From the NCBI GenBank assembly GCA_041678605.1, contig JBAYNW010000012.1, positions 1 through 52,860 on the forward strand: DNA of 52,860 nucleotides, read 5' to 3'. Positions 40,654 through 49,896 of this stretch are shown piece after piece; position 1 is the stretch's first letter; each line of letters opens with the position of its first letter. The notes under the pieces are model-generated. The model was not told where the DNA came from, made no database searches, and worked only from the letters and a program-made list of their open reading frames with translations. Source of the DNA: JBAYNW01 sp041678605. GTDB taxonomy: Bacteria > Cyanobacteriota > Vampirovibrionia > Gastranaerophilales > Gastranaerophilaceae. Made by a program: the position numbers and the translations under genes.

Positions 40654-41466
40654 ATGAACAAACGAGAAATCGAACAAAAATGTAAAAACGTAAGATGCAA
40701 CGTAATAAAAATGATTACCTGTGCAAAGTCGGGACATCCGGGTGGCGGGCTTTCTGCGGTGGAAATTATGACTGTTTTGTACGAAAAAGTTATGAAAAAT
40801 TTCCCTGAATGGGATAAATCGCCAAATCACAATGAGCGTGACCGATTTGTTCTGTCAAAAGGCCATGCATCTGCGACTTTATATTCGGTTTTGGCTCAAA
40901 TGGGGTATTTCCCCGAAGCGGAGCTGATGACATTCAGGAAACTCGGCTCAAGATTGCAGGGGCACCCGAACACCCATATTCCGGGGGTTGAAGTGCCGAC
41001 AGGCTCGCTTGGGCAAGGACTTGCTATGGCCTGCGGAATAGCAATGGCGTTAAAATTGGACAAAAACCCTGCACATGTTTTTGTGCTTTTGGGTGATGGT
41101 GAACTTCAGGAAGGAAGCTGTTGGGAAGCGTTTATGCACGCCCCTCATCGCAAACTGAACAATCTGACAGCGATAATTGACAGAAATCATCTTCAAATTG
41201 ACGGAACGACCGAACAGATAAAAGATATTAATCCTCTTGATGCGAAATTAAGGTCATTTAATTGGGATGTGATTGAGATTGACGGACACAATATTGAGGA
41301 AATTTATAATGCTCTGGAAAAGGCTAAAAAAAACGACAAACCGACTGCTATAATCGCAAATACAGTCAAAGGCAAGGGCGTAAGCTTCATGGAAAACCAA
41401 TGCGGCTGGCATGGTAAAGCCCCGTGCGATGAAGACTGCCAAAGAGCGTTAGAGGAATTGAAATAA
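40654..41466 (+). CDS. Transketolase, N-terminal (TPP-binding) subunit
   Basis: 270 residues, half-length, as in split transketolases of anaerobes and archaea. SGHPGGGLS near residue 25, LSKGHAS near 68, GSLGQGLAMACG near 115 and the TPP motif GDGELQEGSCWEA near 147 are intact. It transfers two-carbon units in the pentose-phosphate cycle. The matching C-terminal subunit is not adjacent as usual but 1.7 kb away at 43152, beyond a lipoprotein and a nuclease gene. AAGGAC precedes the ATG. Confidence 0.93.
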   Translation: MNKREIEQKCKNVRCNVIKMITCAKSGHPGGGLSAVEIMTVLYEKVMKNFPEWDKSPNHNERDRFVLSKGHASATLYSVLAQMGYFPEAELMTFRKLGSRLQGHPNTHIPGVEVPTGSLGQGLAMACGIAMALKLDKNPAHVFVLLGDGELQEGSCWEAFMHAPHRKLNNLTAIIDRNHLQIDGTTEQIKDINPLDAKLRSFNWDVIEIDGHNIEEIYNALEKAKKNDKPTAIIANTVKGKGVSFMENQCGWHGKAPCDEDCQRALEELK

Positions 41467-41545
41467 CCTTGTTGGTGGGCAAGTATGCGCACCTTACTTA
41501 TTAAAACCCGAGCCAACTTCTTTTCTTTTGTTTTGATGCTGTTTC

Positions 41546-41980
41546 TTATTTTTTTACTTCGTTTTTCAGCGAACTATAGCCTATTGGGTCTTCGGCATAT
41601 CCTGCAATTGGAATATAGTATTTTGTTCCCTTTTTATTCGTATAAATGCCTTTTTCGACAACAGGAGTTATGATTCCATATTTCGGCAAATAAATTTGAT
41701 TGGGTGGAGTGCCAATTCTTTCTGTCCGATTCCCTTTTCTTACTTCAAAAGCAAGCTCTTCCATGAAATCCGCTGTGTTTTTAAGCTCTTTCCCCGTTAT
41801 TTTAATTGTATCAGAATAAATTTTTGTCACATTTTTAGGTAAAGATGCGTGAGTTGCTTCAACTAAAGAATCTGCAATATGAACAAGTTCATCGGACGCT
41901 TTTTGCGTTTGTTTAAGCGGTCCTCTGCAAGCACCCAATACTACAAGTGAAGATAATGCTAAGCATTTTAATATTTTCAT
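41546..41980 (-). CDS. Small lipoprotein
   Basis: 144 residues. The lipobox LGAC with Cys18 ends the signal sequence (MKILKCLALSSLVVLGAC). The mature part has a helical region followed by PPNQIYLPKYGIITPVV and a Tyr-rich end. No family is recognised. GAAAGG precedes the ATG. It is antisense to its neighbours and lies in the segment that splits the two transketolase genes. Confidence 0.75.
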   Translation of the reverse strand: MKILKCLALSSLVVLGACRGPLKQTQKASDELVHIADSLVEATHASLPKNVTKIYSDTIKITGKELKNTADFMEELAFEVRKGNRTERIGTPPNQIYLPKYGIITPVVEKGIYTNKKGTKYYIPIAGYAEDPIGYSSLKNEVKK

Positions 41981-42075
41981 AGATTTCCTTTCTTAAAATT
42001 TCATTACACATGCCTAAAACCTCCTCAAAATATTTTTTGCTACCGATTGCAAAAAAGAGTTACATTTTTTAATAT

Positions 42076-42103
42076 TTGCATACAGGGTCATTCTTGATAT
42101 AAT
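42076..42103 (+). promoter_or_regulatory. Promoter of the DUF1016 nuclease gene
   Basis: TTGCAT (42076-42081), a 16-bp spacer and TATAAT (42098-42103). GAGAAAGG then lies before the ATG at 42127. Confidence 0.6.
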
Positions 42104-42126
42104 TAAATAAACGAGAAAGGCTTAGT

Positions 42127-43155
42127 ATGGAAGCGGTAACTTTAGATACATCTTATAATGAAATTTTAGGGGAGATTAAAAACAAGGTTAAACAGGCTCA
42201 ATTTAAGGCTATGGTTGTTATTAACACCGAATTAATCTCTCTTTATTGGCAAATAGGAAATACAATTTTATCCAAACAAAATAAACAAGGTTGGGGTAGT
42301 AAAGTAATTGAAAAATTATCTAATGACTTGAGCATTGAATTTCCTGAAATGAAAGGATTTTCTTCAAGAAACTTAAAATATATGCGTAAATTCGCCGAAC
42401 TTTATCCTGATTTTGAATTTGTGCAACAGGTTGTTGCACAAATTCCGTGGAACCAAAATGTAACATTAATGGACAAGATTCAAGATGAAGAACAGCGGAA
42501 ATGGTATATAAATAAGAGTATAGAATTAGGCTGGTCCAGAAGCGTTTTAACTCATCAAATAGAATTGGATTTGTATGATAGACAAGCAATAAGCGACAAA
42601 AAAATAAATAATTTTTCTCAAACTTTGCCTGTTCAACAATCCATACTTGCTAACCAAATAATGAAAGATCCCTATATTTTTGATTTCTTAAACTTAGGAG
42701 AAGAAAAACAGGAACGAGATATTGAAAACGCATTAATTGAACGTATAAGGGATTTTTTGGTTGAACTGGGTTCGGGTTTTGCTTTTGTCGGACAACAATA
42801 CCATCTGGAAGTCGGAGGTGAAGATTTTTATATAGATTTGCTCTTTTATCATTTAAAGTTAAGATGTTACGTGGTCATTGAACTCAAGGCGAAAGAATTT
42901 AAACCGCAAGATGTCGGGCAGTTAAATTTTTATTTAGCTGTCGTAGATGATGTGCTAAGACACAAAGATGACGCTCCAACAATAGGTTTATTATTGTGCA
43001 AATCTAAAAATAAAATTGTGGCTGAATATACTGTAAAAAACATATCAAGTGCACTTGGAATATCCGAATATGTTATAACAAAAGAACTATCAAAGGAGCT
43101 GCAAACAGCGTTGCCATCGATAGAAAAGCTTGAAGAAGAATTGAAGGGTAAATGA
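42127..43155 (+). CDS. DUF1016 (YhcG-like) PDDEXK nuclease-domain protein
   Basis: 342 residues. The N-terminal helical DUF1016 part contains LISLYWQIGNTI and the C-terminal PDDEXK part contains FYIDLLFYHLKLRCYVVIELK, with Asp and E-x-K catalytic residues. Family members are found in restriction or toxin-like contexts, though the function is not settled. The gene has its own promoter and sits between the two transketolase halves. Its stop overlaps the start of the second half (ATGA), so translation of the C-terminal subunit may depend on it. No methylase or defence partner is nearby. Confidence 0.9.
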   Translation: MEAVTLDTSYNEILGEIKNKVKQAQFKAMVVINTELISLYWQIGNTILSKQNKQGWGSKVIEKLSNDLSIEFPEMKGFSSRNLKYMRKFAELYPDFEFVQQVVAQIPWNQNVTLMDKIQDEEQRKWYINKSIELGWSRSVLTHQIELDLYDRQAISDKKINNFSQTLPVQQSILANQIMKDPYIFDFLNLGEEKQERDIENALIERIRDFLVELGSGFAFVGQQYHLEVGGEDFYIDLLFYHLKLRCYVVIELKAKEFKPQDVGQLNFYLAVVDDVLRHKDDAPTIGLLLCKSKNKIVAEYTVKNISSALGISEYVITKELSKELQTALPSIEKLEEELKGK

Positions 43156-44105
43156 TGAAAAATATAGACAGAACAAAAATAAAATCAATTAGAGCCGCAT
43201 ACGGAAAAACATTAGTTGAACTTGGCAAGGAGAACGAAGACATTGTTGTTTTGGATGCAGATTTGGCATGTTCAACACAAACCGCAATGTTCGGCAAGGA
43301 ATTTCCAGAGCGGTTTTTCAACATGGGAATTGCCGAGCAGGATATGATGGCAACTGCGGCGGGGCTTGCAAGTCAGGGTAAAATTGCTTTCGCCTCGACT
43401 TTTGCGATGTTTGCGACAGGAAGAACTTACGACCAAATTAGGAATTCCATTGCCTATCCCAAATTTAACGTAAAAATCGTGGCAACTCACGGCGGAATTA
43501 CCGTCGGCGAGGACGGGGCAAGCCATCAGGCACTTGAAGATGTCGCCCTGATGAGAAATATTCCAAACATGAAAGTAATCATTCCCGCCGACTGCAAAGA
43601 GTGCGAAGAGGTCATAAAATATGCCGCAAGCCACAAAGGGCCTATGTATATAAGAATTGCAAGAACAAATGTTCCTGATATTTTTGATGAAAATTATAAA
43701 TTTGACCTGAAGGCGAAAGTTCTGCGTCAGGGAAAAGATGTTACAATTGTAACCAACGGTGAAACGCTCGCTGAAGTGATTGAATGTGCTAATATTCTCG
43801 AAAAATCAGGGATTGAAGCCAAAATAATTCATGCTCCGGTTGTCAAACCGCTTGATAATGGTACAATATTAGAAGGAAGCAAAACAGGTTTTGTTGTTAC
43901 AGTTGAAAACCACTCAATAATAGGCGGCCTTGGAAGTGCCGTTTGTGAGGTTTTAAGCGAAAACATGCCGTGTCGGGTTTACAGAATAGGAATTAATGAT
44001 GAGTTCGGACAAAGCGGTGAACAACGTCAATTAATGGAATTTTACGGACTAACTGCCGAAAAATTGGCCCAAAAGATAGAAGGAAAATTGAAAGAGATAA
44101 AATGA
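43152..44105 (+). CDS. Transketolase, C-terminal subunit
   Basis: 317 residues (two ATGs, 43152 and 43155). It carries the pyrimidine-binding and C-terminal domains: FFNMGIAEQDMMATAAGLA, THGGITVGEDGASHQ and IGINDEFGQSG. It is needed with the 40654 product to form an active enzyme. GAAGGG lies before the start, inside the nuclease gene. It overlaps ftsE by 4 bp (ATGA). Confidence 0.93.
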   Translation: MMKNIDRTKIKSIRAAYGKTLVELGKENEDIVVLDADLACSTQTAMFGKEFPERFFNMGIAEQDMMATAAGLASQGKIAFASTFAMFATGRTYDQIRNSIAYPKFNVKIVATHGGITVGEDGASHQALEDVALMRNIPNMKVIIPADCKECEEVIKYAASHKGPMYIRIARTNVPDIFDENYKFDLKAKVLRQGKDVTIVTNGETLAEVIECANILEKSGIEAKIIHAPVVKPLDNGTILEGSKTGFVVTVENHSIIGGLGSAVCEVLSENMPCRVYRIGINDEFGQSGEQRQLMEFYGLTAEKLAQKIEGKLKEIK

Positions 44106-44779
44106 TTCAATTACGTTCAATAACAAAAAAATATAAAAATACTTATGCACTAAAAAATGTCAACTTAGACATTTTGTCGGGAGAATTTGTTTTTGTAGTA
44201 GGGGCTTCAGGAGCAGGAAAATCGACCCTCATGAAACTTTTGTACAAAGAAGAAATTCCGACTTCTGGAACAGTAATGATTGGCGGGATAAATATTGCGA
44301 ACTTGCCCAGCGATAAAGTTCCAAATCTCAGAAGATGTATGGGCATTGTGTTTCAGGATTATAAATTACTGCAAAATCAGTCCGTGTATGATAATGTGGC
44401 TTATGTAATAAGGACTTTGGGCATAAGCACAAAAGAGATTAACGCAAGAGTTTTGGGAGCGTTAAAAGTTGTCGGGCTTTCCGATAAAATAAAGGCAAAA
44501 CCGACAGAGCTTTCAGGCGGGGAACAGCAGAGAGTCAGCATAGCAAGGGCAATTGTTAACGGGCCTCCGCTTTTAATTGCAGATGAACCGACAGGAAACT
44601 TGGACCCGAAAAATTCGCTGGAAGTTATGCAGATTTTAGACCAAATTAATCAAAGGGGAATTACCGTAATTGTTTCAACGCACGATTCCGCAATGGTTGA
44701 TTACTTTAGAAAACGTGTTGTTACCTTGGAAAACGGCGAGGTTGTGAGAGATATTCAAGCAGGTACTTATGAACAATAA
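44102..44779 (+). CDS. ftsE: Cell-division ABC ATPase FtsE
   Basis: 225 residues. Walker A GASGAGKST is at 34-42, the signature LSGGEQQR near 140 and Walker B LLIADEPTG near 160. With FtsX it couples ATP hydrolysis to septal peptidoglycan hydrolase activation. Overlapping ftsX (11 bp) and the transketolase gene (4 bp) show it is part of one operon. Confidence 0.95.
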   Translation: MIQLRSITKKYKNTYALKNVNLDILSGEFVFVVGASGAGKSTLMKLLYKEEIPTSGTVMIGGINIANLPSDKVPNLRRCMGIVFQDYKLLQNQSVYDNVAYVIRTLGISTKEINARVLGALKVVGLSDKIKAKPTELSGGEQQRVSIARAIVNGPPLLIADEPTGNLDPKNSLEVMQILDQINQRGITVIVSTHDSAMVDYFRKRVVTLENGEVVRDIQAGTYEQ

Positions 44780-45680
44780 TAGCAAACAGGATATAAAGAA
44801 AAAAGTTAAAAAACACATTCCGAAAGATTGGCTCACGGAACTCAGGATTGTCTATCGGATAGTGATGGAAACTTTTAACGACATAAAACGGACGGGAATA
44901 GTAAACCTTGTTATAGTAACCACAATGGCGGCGATATTGACAATTTTCGGGGCATTATTCAGAACGACCCTTTCTGTTTCGGCCTTTGCACACGAACTTG
45001 GAAATGTTCTTGAAATCTCGGTTTACCTTAAACCCAGTGCAGATGCGAATGCTGTCAGCAGAAAAATTAAAAAAATTGATCACGTGCAGAGGGTAAAAAT
45101 AATAACAAGAGAAAAATCATGGAATGATTTGAAACGTGAAATAGATATTCCTGATATCGACAATCCGCTACCTGACACGCTTCATGTCAAAGTTGACAAA
45201 CCACAGAACATTAATTCCGTTTTTGGGCAAATAAGACGGCTTTCCGTTGTTGCCGATATGAGCTATGCACAGGAACTCGCGAAGAAAATCCAGTTTTTAA
45301 ATCAGGTTGTAAACACGACGACGATATTTGTCGTAATTATTGTTGCAATTTTGACAATAACGATAATAAATAATACAATTCAGCTTGTAATACAATCAAG
45401 AAAAGACGAAATTGAGATTATGCGGCTCATGGGTGTAAGCAACTGGTACATAAAAATTCCGCTTATAATGCAGGGTGCATTGTACGGATTTTTGGGTGCG
45501 GTTGTTTCTTTAATTCCTCTGAATATTGTCCAGAATATGCTTAATAATGTTCATCGGTTCTTCTTGATTCCAAGTCCTTTGTTTGCGGGGAATATAGTAT
45601 TCACGACAATTTTCTTTGTAGGAATTTTATTTGGTGCCGGCGGCAGTTTCTTGTCAATAAAAAAACATCTTCAGGTGTAA
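44769..45680 (+). CDS. ftsX: Cell-division permease-like protein FtsX
   Basis: 303 residues. The N-terminal cytoplasmic region is basic. TM1 lies near 48-70 and an extracytoplasmic loop has the FtsX pattern (LEISVYLKPSADANAVSRKI). Three more TMs follow after about residue 178, including the IINNTIQLVIQSRKDEIEIMRLMGVSNWYI motif. It is the partner of FtsE. Confidence 0.94.
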   Translation: MNNNSKQDIKKKVKKHIPKDWLTELRIVYRIVMETFNDIKRTGIVNLVIVTTMAAILTIFGALFRTTLSVSAFAHELGNVLEISVYLKPSADANAVSRKIKKIDHVQRVKIITREKSWNDLKREIDIPDIDNPLPDTLHVKVDKPQNINSVFGQIRRLSVVADMSYAQELAKKIQFLNQVVNTTTIFVVIIVAILTITIINNTIQLVIQSRKDEIEIMRLMGVSNWYIKIPLIMQGALYGFLGAVVSLIPLNIVQNMLNNVHRFFLIPSPLFAGNIVFTTIFFVGILFGAGGSFLSIKKHLQV

Positions 45681-45714
45681 ATAATAACTTCTAACCTGAT
45701 GAGAAAGGAATTTT

Positions 45715-46965
45715 ATGTCAACAGAAAGTAACATAATTTTAATAACGAATGACAATGATGTCGTAAATATTTTAAAATCTAAATTGGTTTTGTTGAGAGA
45801 AATTGACAATATTTTGACGACATCTTATTCGGATTCAATAAAAAAAATAAAGGATATTGCACCTGAAATTATTTTGGTTCATTGCCATGAAAACAAGGGC
45901 GAATGTTTGGAACTTATCAGAGAGATAAAGGCAGATGAGGAAATTAAAAACATTTCTGTTTTGTTAATTGCGGATGATTATGACCAAGATTTTATTTTGA
46001 GTGCTTATGATGAGAATATAGCTGACTATGTTACTCTAAAGGCTGATGATGCCGAAATTCTGATGCGAACAATTTGGTGCTTAAAGAAAAATATGCTCGT
46101 AACAACCGTCAAAAAACAGAATAGTTTGCTAAAAGAATTAGGGGTTATAGACAAAAATACCGGATTTTATACAAACGAATACTGCGAAAAGATTTTTGAA
46201 AATGAGTTTAAAAATCTTAAAAAGCTGAAAGCTGACGGGATATTAATGTTGGTTTCGGCCAGTGAAGAAAGTAAAACAAAATTAAATCCGCTTCACCTTG
46301 CCGATGCGATAAAAAATTCGATAAGAAATTCCGATATGGTAGTCCATGGGAGTGCAAACAGGTTTTATATTTTGCTTTCGGATATATATTTAAAAGGGGC
46401 TTTTTGCGTTTGGGAAAAGATTAAGCAAATTATCGGAGGTGATTATACGCTTAATGCAGGCGTGAGCATAGTCGGTGAGAAAAAGTTTCAGGAGCTTAAG
46501 GCTGAACTTTTGAATGCCTTGATAGAAGCTGAATCCACAAAGGTAGATTTGGTTATTGTGAACGAGGAAGAGAAAAAATCTTCGGATGATTGGCTGGATA
46601 AAATTTCATCCACTCAAAAGAATTTTAAGCTGTTTAAACAGGCGTTTAACAAAAAACTTGATAAAGTCATAACTCCGGTATTCTTTCAGATGCAAAAACT
46701 TTATGAGGAAAAATTGTTCAAGACAAAGATTGAACAATCTTCAAATCAAAACCTAAGCAGTTTTACGCTAAAAAAGGACGGGCGTTTAAGTGAGCTGAAG
46801 ATAACCTATCCCGGCTTTTCAAAAATCAATATTGACATAATACATCAGGGACTTGATAGTCCGGAGAATAAACGTATAAGCCTTGACTTGACGGACCTTG
46901 ACGAAAAAAGACTGATAAAAATTCTGGAAGATTTCATACTGGAATTTAAGAATAGTGAAAAGTAA
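45715..46965 (+). CDS. Degenerate receiver plus degenerate GGDEF protein
   Basis: 416 residues. Residues 5-125 follow a CheY-like receiver, but the phosphoacceptor position reads His56 (EIILVHCHEN) instead of Asp. Residues 140-285 follow a GGDEF domain (GVIDKNTGFYTNEYCEKIF, SIRNSDMVV), but the signature itself is HGSANRF (211-217). Neither phosphotransfer nor c-di-GMP synthesis is expected. The C-terminal 130 residues are a charged coil plus a beta-rich segment not recognised. GAAAGG precedes the ATG. It follows ftsX by 34 bp, so a role near the division machinery is possible (inference). Confidence 0.78.
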   Translation: MSTESNIILITNDNDVVNILKSKLVLLREIDNILTTSYSDSIKKIKDIAPEIILVHCHENKGECLELIREIKADEEIKNISVLLIADDYDQDFILSAYDENIADYVTLKADDAEILMRTIWCLKKNMLVTTVKKQNSLLKELGVIDKNTGFYTNEYCEKIFENEFKNLKKLKADGILMLVSASEESKTKLNPLHLADAIKNSIRNSDMVVHGSANRFYILLSDIYLKGAFCVWEKIKQIIGGDYTLNAGVSIVGEKKFQELKAELLNALIEAESTKVDLVIVNEEEKKSSDDWLDKISSTQKNFKLFKQAFNKKLDKVITPVFFQMQKLYEEKLFKTKIEQSSNQNLSSFTLKKDGRLSELKITYPGFSKINIDIIHQGLDSPENKRISLDLTDLDEKRLIKILEDFILEFKNSEK

Positions 46966-47011
46966 ACAGCAGGACGGGATGATAATCTCGCCAGACATAA
47001 AAGGGGCAAAA

Positions 47012-47560
47012 ATGTCAAACACACTGGATAGAAAAGAAAGCTTGCTGCTCATAATAGATGTACAGGAAAAGCTCGTAAGGGCGTTGGATAAAGATGTTGT
47101 GGTCACAAGAACGGCGACTCTGGCTAAGGCCGCAAAAATCCTTGAAGTTCCGATAATTGCGACACAGCAATATTCAAATGGTCTGGGCCAAACCGTTGAG
47201 GCTGTTAAGCAGAACTTTTCTTCCGATACTCAGATATTTGAAAAATCTGCCTTTTCTGCAGTTAAAGAGACCGGATTTGTGGAAATTTTAAAATCTTTTA
47301 ATAAAAAACAAATCGTAGTTTGCGGGATAGAAACGCACATTTGCGTTCATCAAACGGTGGCCGACCTGATTGACGAAGGTTTTGACGTTTATATTGCCAA
47401 GGATGCCTGTGCAAGCCGAAGCAAGTACGAATTTAAGCAGGGAATTGAACGTATGCAGGAAAACGGTGCGAAAATTTCCTGCGTTGAAATAGTTTTGTTT
47501 GAATGGCTAAAAAGTTCAAAAAGCCCGCACTTCAGAGAAATTCAAGCACTTATCAAGTGA
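47012..47560 (+). CDS. Isochorismatase-family cysteine hydrolase
   Basis: 182 residues from the ATG at 47012, which has AAAGGGGC ahead of it; an in-frame ATG at 46955 overlaps the upstream gene. The catalytic triad is Asp16 (IIDVQ), Lys78 (FEKSAFSA) and Cys111 (GIETHICVHQT). The family includes nicotinamidases and other amidohydrolases; the substrate cannot be told from sequence. It is in the same-strand run as ftsX and hisD. Confidence 0.9.
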   Translation: MSNTLDRKESLLLIIDVQEKLVRALDKDVVVTRTATLAKAAKILEVPIIATQQYSNGLGQTVEAVKQNFSSDTQIFEKSAFSAVKETGFVEILKSFNKKQIVVCGIETHICVHQTVADLIDEGFDVYIAKDACASRSKYEFKQGIERMQENGAKISCVEIVLFEWLKSSKSPHFREIQALIK

Positions 47561-47589
47561 ATGATTAAAGATTTTGGAAAAGGTATTAA

Positions 47590-48837
47590 ATGCAAATAAT
47601 TAATTACGAAGATATTAAGAATGACTTTTTTGAAAAGATTGAGCTTGAAGCTATTTCATCCGTGGAAGAAATAGCCGGAGAAGTCAAAAATATCGGTGAC
47701 GAAGCAATAAAAAAATATACAAAACAGTTCGACAACGAAGATTTGGAGGCGTTTTTGGTTTCAGAAACTGAAATCAAAAACGCCTACTCAAAAGTAGACG
47801 AAAAAACAGTCAAAGCGATTAAAAAGTCTATTAAAAATGTTAAAAATTTCAGCGAAAAACAGTTAAAATGCCTAAAAAATCTTAAAACAAAAATTGACAA
47901 AAATGAGCTTGGACATAAAATTATTCCGCTTGAAAGCGTCGGATGCTATATTCCCGGAGGAAATTACCCTCTCTTAAGTTCTGCAATTATGACAATTGTA
48001 CCGGCAAAAATCGCCGGAGTAAGAGAAGTTGTGGCATGCTCTCCTAAAATTCGCCCCGAGACAATCGTGGCATGCGATTTGGCTGGTGCCGATAAGATTT
48101 ACAGAGTCGGGGGTGTTCAAGCGATTGCAGGCATGGCATACGGCACCCAATCTATTCCAAAGGTTAACAAAATTGTCGGTCCGGGAAACAAGTACGTTAC
48201 TGCGGCTAAAAAGTACGTGTTCGGCGAGGTCGGAATTGATTTTCTGGCAGGCCCCTCGGAAGTTATGATTATTGCTGATGAAACGGCTAATCTTGAATTT
48301 GTGTCCGCTGATATGCTCGCCCAATGTGAGCATGACACTGATGCACGGGCATTTTTAGTCTGCATGGGCGAAAGTTTCGCCCGTAAGGTCGAAACTTTCG
48401 CCCAAAAACAACTAAAAACGCTCCCTACAAAAGAATTTGCCTCAAAATCCTTTGAAAAATCTTTTGCAATCATTGTAAATTCAATTGATGAAGCGGTGCT
48501 GCTTGCAAACAAAAAAGCACCCGAGCATTTGGAACTTTGTTTTAAAAACGCTAAAAAATCAATCGGCAAGTTTAAAAATTATGGCTCACTGTTTGTCGGA
48601 AATTATTCCGCAGAGGTCTATGGCGACTATTGTTCAGGAACAAACCATGTTTTGCCGACCAATGAAGTTTCAAAATATTCAGGCGGATTGAGCGTTTTCG
48701 ATTTTGTCAAAATCCAAACTTACCAGATAGTTTCAAAGTCGGGAAGCAAAAAGCTTTCTGAAACCGCATCACAACTGGCGGAAAAAGAAGGACTTTTTGC
48801 CCATAAACTTGCATCTGATGTAAGAAAATTCACATAA
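47590..48837 (+). CDS. hisD: Histidinol dehydrogenase
   Basis: 415 residues. It performs the last two oxidations of histidine synthesis with NAD+ and zinc. SVGCYIPGGNYPL, IVGPGNKYVTAAK, LAGPSEVMIIAD, AQCEHDTDA and NHVLPT are the family motifs. AAAAGG precedes the ATG. No other his gene is in the window, so the pathway is dispersed. Confidence 0.96.
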   Translation: MQIINYEDIKNDFFEKIELEAISSVEEIAGEVKNIGDEAIKKYTKQFDNEDLEAFLVSETEIKNAYSKVDEKTVKAIKKSIKNVKNFSEKQLKCLKNLKTKIDKNELGHKIIPLESVGCYIPGGNYPLLSSAIMTIVPAKIAGVREVVACSPKIRPETIVACDLAGADKIYRVGGVQAIAGMAYGTQSIPKVNKIVGPGNKYVTAAKKYVFGEVGIDFLAGPSEVMIIADETANLEFVSADMLAQCEHDTDARAFLVCMGESFARKVETFAQKQLKTLPTKEFASKSFEKSFAIIVNSIDEAVLLANKKAPEHLELCFKNAKKSIGKFKNYGSLFVGNYSAEVYGDYCSGTNHVLPTNEVSKYSGGLSVFDFVKIQTYQIVSKSGSKKLSETASQLAEKEGLFAHKLASDVRKFT

Positions 48838-48908
48838 ATTAACGTTTTTTGAAAAAAAAAGTTTTTTTAATTATAATAAAGGACATAACATAAAATAGGT
48901 AGGAAGAT

Positions 48909-49589
48909 ATGGCGAATAAAAAATTATCCGAGGGAGTAGGCAAAAAGATTGTTGAAGCCTTGAAGAAACAATCTGAAATAGAAATTAGTCCGATTTCAAC
49001 TAAGGAAGGTCCGGAAGAATTTGGCTCTATGTCCGACAATTTGTCCGAAACATTTGAAAATACAGGTTTAGAAGCCGAAAATGCCTTTAAAGAAGAAGAT
49101 TTTTTAGGCGGAAATTTATCAGAGGATTATCTGGAAGATTTGGGCATAAAAGACGACAGTGAGTTGATTATAGATGAAGAAGCTGCCGAACAGCCAGAAG
49201 AACCCGTTAATCAGCCATTTACCGCTTATCAACAGCCCGCTCAAGCTCCAAGAGACAGTTTTATAAGCGAGCTTGATAATTTTGAAATTCCGGGAAACAT
49301 TGCGGTGCTAAAAAAGCTTATAACGCAGCTTCCTAGCGGGGTAACAAGACATACCGGAGCACAAATTATTAAACAAACAATGGAAGCACTGGGAATTTCA
49401 ATGAAAAGTGTACTTCAAGAGGCACAGCAGGTTCAAGACGGATTGAATAATTCGGCGAAAGAATGCTATTCCTCAATTCAAGAATACAAAAAACAGATTA
49501 TGCTGCTTGAAAAACAAGCCCAAAACCACCAAAAACAATGTTCTGCATTAAATGAACTCATAAGCCTGTTTATTCAAACAGGAATTTAA
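48909..49589 (+). CDS. Acidic coiled-coil protein, unknown
   Basis: 226 residues. Residues 1-100 are polar and very acidic (EEAAEQPEEPVNQPF), then there is a short Pro/Gln linker, then a helical region NIAVLKKLITQLPSGVTRHTGAQIIKQTMEALG and a coiled coil to the end (QEYKKQIMLLEKQAQNHQKQC). It is probably cytoplasmic with oligomerisation through the coil. No family was recognised. AGGAAG lies 4-5 nt before the ATG. Confidence 0.75.
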   Translation: MANKKLSEGVGKKIVEALKKQSEIEISPISTKEGPEEFGSMSDNLSETFENTGLEAENAFKEEDFLGGNLSEDYLEDLGIKDDSELIIDEEAAEQPEEPVNQPFTAYQQPAQAPRDSFISELDNFEIPGNIAVLKKLITQLPSGVTRHTGAQIIKQTMEALGISMKSVLQEAQQVQDGLNNSAKECYSSIQEYKKQIMLLEKQAQNHQKQCSALNELISLFIQTGI

Positions 49590-49896
49590 CAGCCGGAGGC
49601 TGAGCGGTTTATAAGGTTATCAGTTATGTGTGACTGATAGCCAGATAATCTCATGACCTAAATTACACCAAATCACTCGGGCTGAATCTTCTTTGTCTAT
49701 ATGCAAATTTTAATAAAAATCTTCTCATTTTCTCTCTCTTTAACTGTTCTTGTATATATAAAGTATATACTGTTCAAAAAATTGCCTTTTTAGGTGCCGT
49801 TTGTTTACGAATTGTTTACAATTCCTCCGCTTGTACACTTTAATTATATTATTAGGTATAGTAGTATGTTGTTAGTATATTTTAGAGGGGATTTTG
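49590..49896. other. 307-bp spacer with several palindromes upstream of the M16 gene
   Basis: No coding region. It holds a CAGCC/GGCTG hairpin directly after the 48909 stop, a TATCAGT/ACTGATA hairpin (about 49618-49640), the inverted repeat GTATATA/TATATAC, and a direct repeat of TTGTTTAC. The last two look like operator sites, but no regulator is identified. Confidence 0.45.

Noticed and set aside
31994..43155. Defence island made of the DUF4143 ATPase, HicB and the DUF1016 nuclease
   Set aside because: The genes are more than 9 kb apart and separated by housekeeping genes; no methylase, helicase or toxin partner links them.
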